From NCBI GenBank assembly GCA_022925895.1, contig JAKSYS010000622.1, forward strand, positions 1-37,118: a DNA stretch of 37,118 nucleotides. Direction: 5' to 3'. This DNA comes from Fragilaria crotonensis (Eukaryota; Bacillariophyta; Fragilariophyceae; Fragilariales; Fragilariaceae). The notes beneath the pieces were generated by a model. That model was not told the origin of the DNA. It worked only from the letters and a program-made list of their open reading frames with translations, and did no database searches. Each line of letters starts with the position of its first letter. The first letter of the stretch is position 1. The position numbers and the translations under genes are program-made. This document shows, piece by piece, positions 30,405-37,118 of this stretch.

Positions 30405-30624
30405 GGTGAGAAGAAATTTACAATTGTGGTCAATATAACGGAGCATCACTTCGTCTGTTGGACGATTAAAAAGGCAGTCGTGTCCATTCAGGGTGAATTA
30501 ACGTTCAGCCTAATTCGTAAGTTGAGAAAAAAATCACTATTGCCGTAACAGCAAAAAAGCGAACCGATTCAGTCGGAGACAAACTCGACTGTCACATGAG
30601 CTCAACGGCATTTGTACGATCGTT
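30405..30624. other. Head-to-tail spacer PPR-SMR / CA-like gene
   Basis: Contains the PPR 3' UTR and the CA-like promoter. It has one GTAC site and no cluster. I found no TGACGT-type CO2-response element of the kind described for diatom carbonic anhydrase promoters. Confidence 0.35.
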
Positions 30625-33600
30625 TCAGTCTTGCTTGCCTTGTTTTCTGTTGAGTGAGAGGTTCAAACTTCTCCGTAGGAGGCCAGATGATAGATTCTTG
30701 AGCGCATCCGCCACTGCCAACATTTTCACACCCCTCTGCTGACGCTGGTGTTCTGCCCAGGCTTGGATATCCCCAGCCGGCACCCGAAGCGCTCCCATGT
30801 TGCCTGGCATGGAAAATGTCGACAAGGGAAGATAAAATTCCTCTGTAAGCATGCGCTGGATTTCAGGACGAAGAATGGGTCGCATTTGATAGAAGGAGTT
30901 GACACCTCGACCAGTAACAATCAACAGGTCGCCGCCTGCCTGCGATTGAAGAACATCTTGTTGAAAGGCTATGCGAACGGCAGAGTTGGCGATGGCTACA
31001 TTCATACCGTGCAGATCGAGATGCTGGTGTCCGTCACTTCCCGCTGTGGCCACGGAGAAAGGCAAATACTGATTGGTGATGGCTTGCAAATAGAGCTCAT
31101 CCGCATCTTCGTAGAGTCCATTGTTATGTAGATGTGTAATAGCACCAATGTAGAGGATCTCCTCGTATGTATGCTGAGCATCTTCTCTCCTGTCAGATGC
31201 CGAGGCTTTGACGCGCAGAACTTGTTGAATCAGACTAGTGACCTCCGTGCCACGAGCTTGAGACGCAAGGATGCGAATAGATGCAAGGATTGCTTCCTTC
31301 GGCGGACGCCGACCACTCCATTCAATCCAGTCATCGACCGCACGGATAGCCCATGCAGAATGCCTTTGTTCCTCGAAGCACAATACCGACGCAGTCAGTG
31401 CCCGAGCAAGCTTTCGGTACTTTCTTGAGACAACATCCGCATTTTTTGATGTAGCCCTGGATGGATGGTATGCTTCCAAAAATGGCCTCAAGAATTGGAG
31501 GGTGTTGATACACAGCTTCCAGTCGCCGGCTTTCGATGCCGAGATCAGCAATAGCTTCCAGTCTTCACCTCGCATTCCAGTCAAACGGGCTGTGTCCGTG
31601 TGGGTCCTATTGAACCGAAGCAGATTTGCATCTCTAAAATCAGCTGGATCTGAAAAGTCAGGAACCAACGGCGCATCTGCCAGGCACATTTCACGGCTAC
31701 TGCTCGAAAGATTGTTGGCAAAGTTCTGAATGTCTTCCACGAACCAGTAAGCTGCTTGGGCATTTCCTGGTCCGGCACATATCTTCAGAAGCGATCGATG
31801 CAAGCGAGGGAGTACCTGTAAGATTTCTTGCTCTCCTCGTGACAGCAGCTTCGAGTTGCTTTGCTCCTCTAGAGCAGACTCGTGAAGACTCTGCAGTATC
31901 GTTCTCGCTTGTTCGAATGATCCAGTAGCGGCATAAGCACTAGCTACAGATGACAAAAGTTGTGGCGAAGGATCACTCAGTTCTCGAATAATGGCTCCAG
32001 CCCGTTGGGCGTGTGATGCGCCAGACATTCCCGTATCGATGTCAAGGTCGTTAGAAATACCGTACTTTGCTTCTTTCCTCCTGCGTGTTGACTGATGACT
32101 AGCTGCTTCAACCGCTAGCCTGGTGTACGCAAAAGCAATATCCTTCATTGTTGATTGCGACGGTGACAGACCATTCTCCTTCATTAAATTGAGAACTGAC
32201 GTTGCGCTCTCTATGTCGTTTGCCACCAGGCAGGATGAAATCGAGACAGCATAAAGTTGTTCGAGATCCCTTGGATTGCCTTCCATGACAATTGAAAGGT
32301 CGAATCCGAATTGTTCTCGGAGGACCTTGGAAGCCGCTTGGTTGCCTCTCAGAGTTTCAAGTAATGCCATGATATTTCTGGAGTTTCGGCTTCGTCCCAG
32401 TGCGACCACGAGCTGGATGACGGATTCGCGAGTCGCTGTAATGTTTTGGACTCTCATCATGTTCAAGGCGCGAACCATAAGATCCATGTCGCCTCTGTTG
32501 GCGAAGGTCGCCAGCGCAGCATTAAAGACAAAGCCAAGGCCACGACCAGCGCGTCCTGTCAAGGTCGAGTGGCTCTCATCTTGACACCCCAAATCAAGGG
32601 TCGCCTGCTCCAGCAGCTCAAAGATGACTCGACTATTGGATTTGGAGGCCTTAATGGCATTGTGGTAGGTCAAGGCATCGCGAGGGATACCTTTGGAGCG
32701 CATTTCTTCCAGCATTTCGGAAATGAGATTTTCACTGGGGACCCACGCTTCTGGTTCCGATGTGCTATACTCACATACTCTTCGTCCCTTCTCATCACGC
32801 AAGACCATACCCATGCCATCCATGACAGCTAATGCCGTATTGTATGTGACGGTGTCTGGAGCCGTGGAGAGATTCCCTTCCTCGCTGTCGCGTTGCATGT
32901 CATCCAACAGTGAGAGTGCCATCTGAATGCGATCATTTCGATTGCGCTTCGACGAAGGCGACACACAAGCCGAGATGGCAGCATTGTACACCCATGTATT
33001 CGGTTTGGCCGAACTACCGGGTCGTTTCATGCGGTCCAGCAATCGAATAGCCTCGTCGTACTGATCGCAACGGGCGCAGGCCGAAATGGCTGCCGAATAT
33101 GCATACTCATTGGGGGCTGGCAACTGCCAGCTATCGACCTTGGCATCTCCCTTTTCCATGGAAGTGAGCATGACTACAGCAGCCTTCCATTCTTGATGCT
33201 TGTCAAAGGCAGATAAAACGTGTGTGCAAGTGACCAAATCTGGTGCAATGTTTCTTTCTTTCATGGTTCCCAAAAGGTGCAGAGCTGCCTTGGCTCCATT
33301 GTGACGACGACCTGGTCGACAAAACACTTCAGATGCGCGGTCGTTGAGTTTGAGGGCAGCACTGAATACAAAGTTGTTCAAGTCTTCTGCATTCTCAAGT
33401 ATACGCATGCCTTGCTCATATTGCCAGCATGGTGACTCATCCCCAGCAGTCCAGCCACTCGCCACGTCCTGATCGTCACTGATGGACGAAGTAAGAAGAT
33501 TTAAAACTGTACTGAGGGTAAATGCATCTCCCACGATATCCGTCGATCGGTACAGTTCCAGCGCCGCTTGTACCTTTTTCTTCTTCTCACCAAGTGTCTT

Positions 33601-34365
33601 AAGCATGATATTAAGTTGATACGCCCCAATCGGTTCCACAAACGCATCGGCATAATCATCAACGGCCCATCGATATACTTGTTTGAGTTTCGACACGCTC
33701 GCGTCAGTTTTTCCGATTGCCTCCAGGGCCTCTCCAATGACACGAGCCGACAACAAGAGTGTCCTACTACGTTTTTGTGGCACGTCATCATGCTGACGAC
33801 ACATTTTGATGGCTGATTGCAAGAGGGACATAATCATGCGATAATCTCCAGCCTCGCCACAAGTGCGAAAGGCTTGTATCAGAGTGCTGCTCAAAATTTC
33901 ACCAATTTCATTATCGGTCGATGAAGAAGCAGATAGTTGCTGTTGTTCCTGTTGCGCAACAGCAGCTGTCATGGAGTCAAGATATCGTTTGAGTGACCGA
34001 ATGGGCTTCATTGCCAATGAAATGTCGTCGTTGCTCGCTTTCTGAATGCTACTCGCGTATCGACGCAGCTGGTCTGTCAATTCAAAGGATGCGCCAAACC
34101 GCAATTCCTCTGACGAGTTCGATTCAATATCTTTCAATATTGTTGTTGTACTGTAGCGTCCGAATGATTTCGAGGAACGATTGCTCCGTTGGTGCCACCC
34201 AATTAGTATTGATTTCCTTGATTTTGTTGTTTCTCGACATGATTGTTGTGTTGATTTACAATTCAGAGTCACGAATGGCGTTACAAAGCCCGCACTCGAG
34301 CGAATCACCAGCAGCAGAAACAGCATGAGCTTATTAAATCTATAAATGTTCTTCATAATACTCAT
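30625..34365 (-). CDS. Plastid-targeted PPR-SMR protein
   Basis: 1246-residue, intronless pentatricopeptide-repeat protein with a C-terminal SMR domain; such proteins bind organelle RNAs and act in processing, translation or plastid gene expression. The N-terminus is a signal peptide (LMLFLLLVIRSSAG) with an ASAFAP-like site, SAG|FVTPF, implying plastid import. Degenerate PPRs run through the body, for example GAKAALHLLGTMKERNIAPD, EYAYSAAISACARCDQYDEA and NTWVYNAAISACVSP. The SMR domain starts near residue 1116 with LDLHGMNVAIANSAV and includes IVTGRGVNS, so both the LDxH and TGxG-type motifs are present. The start is ATG 34365; a second ATG at 34356 would keep the same presequence. The gene is divergent from the hydrolase gene, across a GTAC cluster and a MITE. 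Confidence 0.88.
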   Translation of the reverse strand: MSIMKNIYRFNKLMLFLLLVIRSSAGFVTPFVTLNCKSTQQSCRETTKSRKSILIGWHQRSNRSSKSFGRYSTTTILKDIESNSSEELRFGASFELTDQLRRYASSIQKASNDDISLAMKPIRSLKRYLDSMTAAVAQQEQQQLSASSSTDNEIGEILSSTLIQAFRTCGEAGDYRMIMSLLQSAIKMCRQHDDVPQKRSRTLLLSARVIGEALEAIGKTDASVSKLKQVYRWAVDDYADAFVEPIGAYQLNIMLKTLGEKKKKVQAALELYRSTDIVGDAFTLSTVLNLLTSSISDDQDVASGWTAGDESPCWQYEQGMRILENAEDLNNFVFSAALKLNDRASEVFCRPGRRHNGAKAALHLLGTMKERNIAPDLVTCTHVLSAFDKHQEWKAAVVMLTSMEKGDAKVDSWQLPAPNEYAYSAAISACARCDQYDEAIRLLDRMKRPGSSAKPNTWVYNAAISACVSPSSKRNRNDRIQMALSLLDDMQRDSEEGNLSTAPDTVTYNTALAVMDGMGMVLRDEKGRRVCEYSTSEPEAWVPSENLISEMLEEMRSKGIPRDALTYHNAIKASKSNSRVIFELLEQATLDLGCQDESHSTLTGRAGRGLGFVFNAALATFANRGDMDLMVRALNMMRVQNITATRESVIQLVVALGRSRNSRNIMALLETLRGNQAASKVLREQFGFDLSIVMEGNPRDLEQLYAVSISSCLVANDIESATSVLNLMKENGLSPSQSTMKDIAFAYTRLAVEAASHQSTRRRKEAKYGISNDLDIDTGMSGASHAQRAGAIIRELSDPSPQLLSSVASAYAATGSFEQARTILQSLHESALEEQSNSKLLSRGEQEILQVLPRLHRSLLKICAGPGNAQAAYWFVEDIQNFANNLSSSSREMCLADAPLVPDFSDPADFRDANLLRFNRTHTDTARLTGMRGEDWKLLLISASKAGDWKLCINTLQFLRPFLEAYHPSRATSKNADVVSRKYRKLARALTASVLCFEEQRHSAWAIRAVDDWIEWSGRRPPKEAILASIRILASQARGTEVTSLIQQVLRVKASASDRREDAQHTYEEILYIGAITHLHNNGLYEDADELYLQAITNQYLPFSVATAGSDGHQHLDLHGMNVAIANSAVRIAFQQDVLQSQAGGDLLIVTGRGVNSFYQMRPILRPEIQRMLTEEFYLPLSTFSMPGNMGALRVPAGDIQAWAEHQRQQRGVKMLAVADALKNLSSGLLRRSLNLSLNRKQGKQD

Positions 34366-34974
34366 CAATTTCTTTTTCGATCAGCCGTTTGACTGGTCTC
34401 TCCACTTCTTTCCTTGTGGCGTTTGCGTTGGTTGCTAGCACACTCGTCGTTCGTGAACGGGAACAAATTCGTGGTAAAGTCAGCCAGTGATTAATTCGCA
34501 AGGGTTTCGTTGAGCCTTGTTCTTCTCGACTGTGAGCACCACTTGCTGTCAGCACAAGATCGTTTTGTCGTTTGCTTGATGGTCTTCGATCGGCGAAGCA
34601 CCCTGGCAGACACATCGCGGCAATTTCAACAATTTTCATACAGGTTTTTTTTACTTGGCGGCGGTCCAATCACCGTCCATCAATCGTCCGCCAACTCCGT
34701 TGACACGGGACGCTGGGTTCGTGACAGGAGCTACTGTCGTGTGCCCAACGAGTACAAGTACCTGGTACCGGTACTCGAATAGCTATATCATAGAGATCAT
34801 AGTATGTCATCGTACATAAACATGCCTAATTCGGTTTGTACAATGTACTCCAGCACGCTAGTACAGTACCATTACTGGGCTCAGGAGTATTGTGCGAATA
34901 GGCCAATTTAGTACCCCAAGAACGCGTATTTTGAACACAGGGTACTCCAGTATTCCGGTAGTGTACTTTGCATG
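34366..34974. repeat. PPR promoter region with GTAC cluster
   Basis: The first ~370 bp look ordinary; the frame 34340-34669 on the minus strand has no family support. From 34745 to 34974 about nine GTAC sites occur, including GTACAAGTAC (34752-34761) running into TACCTGGTAC (34759-34768). No gene is seen. Confidence 0.5.
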
Positions 34975-35311
34975 GTGTACAGCAGAGACGGGAATTTCAA
35001 ACCCAGCCCACCCAAACCCACGGCCCACCCAAACCCATTGGGTTAAGGGTGGGTTTTGGGTGAGCTCAGGATTTCATGGGTGGGTCTGGGTGGGCCGGCA
35101 AATCATAGCAAAAAATGACAGTAGATGTTTGCTACCGGTAGTAGTAGAACCATGTACTCCAGTACTGGCTACTGGGTTTGGGTGGGTTTGGGTAGGTCTT
35201 GGTTGATCGTATGGGTTCTGGGTGGGTTTGGGCTGGTACTTCCGTGAGCGTAGCTTTACGTGGGTACCCATGGGTTTGATGTTTTCAGAAATTCCCGTCT
35301 CTGGTGTACAG
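34975..35311. mobile_element. hAT-like MITE with intact 8-bp target-site duplication
   Basis: A 321-bp non-coding element (34983-35303) has perfect 16-bp terminal inverted repeats, CAGAGACGGGAATTTC at 34983-34998 and its complement at 35288-35303. It is flanked by an exact 8-bp direct repeat, GTGTACAG (34975-34982 and 35304-35311). An 8-bp duplication with CAGAG-starting ends is the hallmark of the hAT superfamily. Subterminal copies of CCCACCCAAACCCA occur at 35007-35020 and 35024-35037, with an inverted copy at 35173-35186; similar GGGTTTGGGTGGG words fill the right end. Such subterminal repeats are typical transposase-binding arrays. There is no transposase, so it depends on an autonomous partner elsewhere. 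It inserted into the divergent PPR/hydrolase spacer. Confidence 0.9.
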
Positions 35312-35564
35312 TACTGCATGGCATTTTCGGAATTTCGGACTCATCAGCAATTTGTTTCCGTGTCCCGCGTCAGCGTGTGTTCGAGGCGTGAGAGAAACCA
35401 CGCTGGAATCTGGATCTGGCACAGAGACATCATTCCATCATCGATTGACTCCTCATTGCGTCATCGCGTTGAGATGACTTGAATATTGAAACTTGCATTT
35501 AGTTGCACAATTTTGTGTGACTCAGTGTGGTGATCAGGGATACTACTAGGTCTCGGCATCAACC
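35312..35564. other. Promoter and 5' UTR of the dephytylase-like hydrolase
   Basis: About 250 bp between the MITE and the hydrolase start. No TATA box or repeat is evident. Confidence 0.35.
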
Positions 35565-36710
35565 ATGAAGACGATGGGCAACAGTAGCCGGAGGATGTTT
35601 TCTCTCTGGTGGACATTGACCCTCCTATCCTTGATAACAACGACAAATTCTTATACTGCCACCATCCCTCCCAAAATATCTCCTGCGACTGGTCTCCCGA
35701 ATGAAATCTACAAATGGCGTGCCGATCAACAAATCCGATACCAAGTCGAAGGTCCAATAGACGGAGAGCCAGTTGTTCTGGTCCATGGTCTCTTTGTCAA
35801 TGCCGATCATTGGCGCCACACCATTCACGGACTGGCATCAAAGGGATATCGTGCGTATGCCATTGATTTGTGGGGATGTGGGTATTCGAGCAAACCTCCT
35901 CGGGATTCTCATGTCGCACAGTCTCTCAATGGTGAAGTTGGACGGTTCAGTCAAGACTATCCCAACGTTGCAGTGGGAGCGGAATTGGGAACCGCGAGTG
36001 GGAAAGAGACGCGGGTTGTGAATGTGGAGCTGTCGCATCCATTGAACAGTCCTTATAACTTCTACACGTGGGCGAACCAGATTACGGACTTTTGTAATGA
36101 TGTTGTAAAACCAAAGACCATGGTGACGTTGGTTGCCAACTCGATCGGGGTCATTTCCGCCCTCCAAGCCGTCATTGACAAACCAGATCTGTATAGGGGT
36201 GTCTTTGCTGTGAGCCCCAACTTTCGCGAGTTGCACAGTGCCGAAGTGGCCTTTCCAGAAGTGTCCATGCCCATCATTCGGAGTGTTCAAAAACTATTGC
36301 GAGAGCGAGGACAGCCTCTGTTCGATGCCCTGGCGAAACCCAGTACGGTGAAACAAATTCTAAAGGAACCCTATGCCGTTGCAAGTGCCGTGGATGACGT
36401 TTTGGTAGATGTCTTGCTCACTCCCCTCTTGACCGAGGGCGCCAGTCAAGTTGTCTTTGATTTGCTGTCTTACTCGGCAGGACCACTTCCAGAATTGCAG
36501 TTGTCACAAATTTCAAAACCTGTTTGGATTTGTTATGGCACATCTGATCCGTGGACGCCGGCAGGTCGCGTCGAAGCCTTGTTGAAGAAACCGACCGTGG
36601 AACGCGTCGTGGCTTTAAAGGGTGTCGGCCACTGTCCTCACGACGAAGCACCAGAACTGGTGGAGCCGCTCTTGTTGGAGTACCTGAATCGAGTACTCGC
36701 TTCGCAATGA
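35565..36710 (+). CDS. Alpha/beta hydrolase, chlorophyll-dephytylase (CLD1) / pheophytinase-like, plastid
   Basis: 381-residue serine hydrolase resembling plant CLD1 and pheophytinase, which remove phytol from chlorophyll pigments during turnover; the substrate here is inferred. Residues 1-29 are a signal peptide (LWWTLTLLSLITTTNS) with Tyr just after it (NS|YTAT), compatible with the diatom plastid presequence. Oxyanion HG is in LVHGLFVNADHW (72-83). The nucleophile is Ser193 in VANSIG, the acid Asp328 in GTSDPWTP, and the base His356 in LKGVGHCPHDEAPE. NVELSHPLNSPYNFYTWANQ (153-172) is a cap-region signature shared with the plastid dephytylase group. The elbow has Ala where GNSxG is usual. 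Start is ATG 35565 (ACCATGA); no introns. Confidence 0.82.
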   Translation: MKTMGNSSRRMFSLWWTLTLLSLITTTNSYTATIPPKISPATGLPNEIYKWRADQQIRYQVEGPIDGEPVVLVHGLFVNADHWRHTIHGLASKGYRAYAIDLWGCGYSSKPPRDSHVAQSLNGEVGRFSQDYPNVAVGAELGTASGKETRVVNVELSHPLNSPYNFYTWANQITDFCNDVVKPKTMVTLVANSIGVISALQAVIDKPDLYRGVFAVSPNFRELHSAEVAFPEVSMPIIRSVQKLLRERGQPLFDALAKPSTVKQILKEPYAVASAVDDVLVDVLLTPLLTEGASQVVFDLLSYSAGPLPELQLSQISKPVWICYGTSDPWTPAGRVEALLKKPTVERVVALKGVGHCPHDEAPELVEPLLLEYLNRVLASQ

Positions 36711-36773
36711 AGCGCTGCGCTATGCTCAAGCGAGGGAAGGATACAACCTAGAATAGACATTACATTGAGCATA
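36711..36773. other. Convergent junction hydrolase / EEP gene
   Basis: Only 63 bp separate the two stop codons. Nothing else is visible. Confidence 0.3.
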
Positions 36774-37118
36774 TTATGGATTTGTTGTCTTTGTTCCGTC
36801 CCATGTCGCATTCAAGACGAGCAGTGACGCGCAATGATCCGATCCGCAAAAGAGGCCCTCACGTTGGGCTCCATATCCCATGATTTCGCACCTTTCGATG
36901 GCTTCTCTGGAGTATGGCGATAGGAGAAAGTAATCAAGACGCTGCCCCCTACCTTCATACTTGCTCTTATTGCCATTCTTACCCAAGTGACCTCGCCACG
37001 TCCAATCCGGTCGATCCCATTTCGCCAAGTCGTTGTTGCGATGGGTACTGCCATTCGGATGCAAGTCTCGCCAAACATCAACCAGATTACCAGTTTGCAA
37101 GAGTGTTTCAAATCGGCG
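36774..37118 (-). CDS. Endonuclease/exonuclease/phosphatase family protein, C-terminal part
   Basis: Partial: the frame stays open to the window edge, so the N-terminal part lies beyond it. About 114 residues are visible. The C-terminal EEP (exonuclease III / AP endonuclease-like) signatures are present: LVDVWRDLHP, a Trp-rich DRPDWTW stretch, GQRLDYFLLS (the family RIDYxLxS strand) and CGSDHCASLLVL, containing the catalytic Asp-His pair of the SDH(C/R)P motif. The enzyme could be an apurinic endonuclease, a phosphodiesterase or an RNA nuclease; the visible part does not decide. It is convergent with the hydrolase gene. Confidence 0.75.
   Translation of the reverse strand, partial: RRFETLLQTGNLVDVWRDLHPNGSTHRNNDLAKWDRPDWTWRGHLGKNGNKSKYEGRGQRLDYFLLSPYSREAIERCEIMGYGAQREGLFCGSDHCASLLVLNATWDGTKTTNP

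Noticed and set aside
29661-30548. 295-codon open frame on the + strand opposite the CA-like gene
   Set aside because: It is antisense to a gene with clear family motifs and itself has no recognisable domain.
34340-34669. 109-codon open frame on the - strand upstream of the PPR gene
   Set aside because: It overlaps the PPR start in another frame and starts without support; no domain seen.
34999-35240. GGGTTTGGGTGGG words as a telomere-like repeat
   Set aside because: They occur in both orientations inside defined MITE ends and fit subterminal transposon repeats better than telomeric DNA.
1-37118. CRISPR arrays, bacterial operons or viral genes
   Set aside because: Repeats lack spacer structure, genes have introns and monocistronic layout, and no viral hallmark gene was found.

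Overview
This is nuclear eukaryotic DNA, most likely from a diatom (probably a pennate one). Introns are short (about 64-245 nt) with GT-AG borders. Several proteins carry a signal peptide followed by an ASAFAP-like cleavage site (for example VEA|FATP at the N-terminus of the bestrophin), the targeting signal of a secondary red-type plastid. The transposon relics also resemble stramenopile families. The species assignment is inference; no database could be searched.

Layout, left to right: ribosomal protein eL30 (+, 193-767); a GYF-domain protein (-, 1040-4320); a spacer with GTAC-rich DNA and a 19-copy octanucleotide minisatellite (4321-6317); an ACSBG-type long-chain acyl-CoA synthetase (+, 6318-8595); a 6.3-kb spacer holding a decayed Ty1/copia pol gene, a 4 x 22-bp tandem repeat and a decayed pogo/Tigger-like transposase; a second, tandem ACSBG copy with identical exon lengths (+, 14914-17199); a plastid-targeted bestrophin-like channel (+, 18091-19419); a secretory cyclophilin (-, 19629-20388); a protein kinase (+, 21102-22632); an NnrU-family membrane protein (-, 22725-23633); a NIPA-like membrane protein (+, 24524-25846); APC10/DOC1 (-, 25961-26635, perhaps with an upstream acidic exon); proteasome ATPase RPT2 with a one-base frameshift near its N-terminus (+, 27686-29042); a carbonic-anhydrase-like secreted protein lacking two zinc ligands (-, 29226-30404); a long plastid PPR-SMR protein (-, 30625-34365); a hAT-like MITE with an intact 8-bp target-site duplication (34975-35311); a chlorophyll-dephytylase-like alpha/beta hydrolase (+, 35565-36710); and the end of an endonuclease/exonuclease/phosphatase gene (-, 36774 to the window edge).

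The genes are mostly independent housekeeping genes. Two loose themes are visible: plastid biology (bestrophin, PPR-SMR, dephytylase-like hydrolase, and acyl-CoA synthesis from fatty acids) and protein turnover (RPT2, APC10). The most unusual non-coding signal is a set of short GTAC-containing words (GTACTTGTAC, TACCTGGTAC) that recur almost only in spacers upstream of genes, including all five divergent promoters, and are nearly absent from convergent gene junctions. The best-defined mobile element is the 321-bp hAT-like MITE inside one of these divergent promoters.
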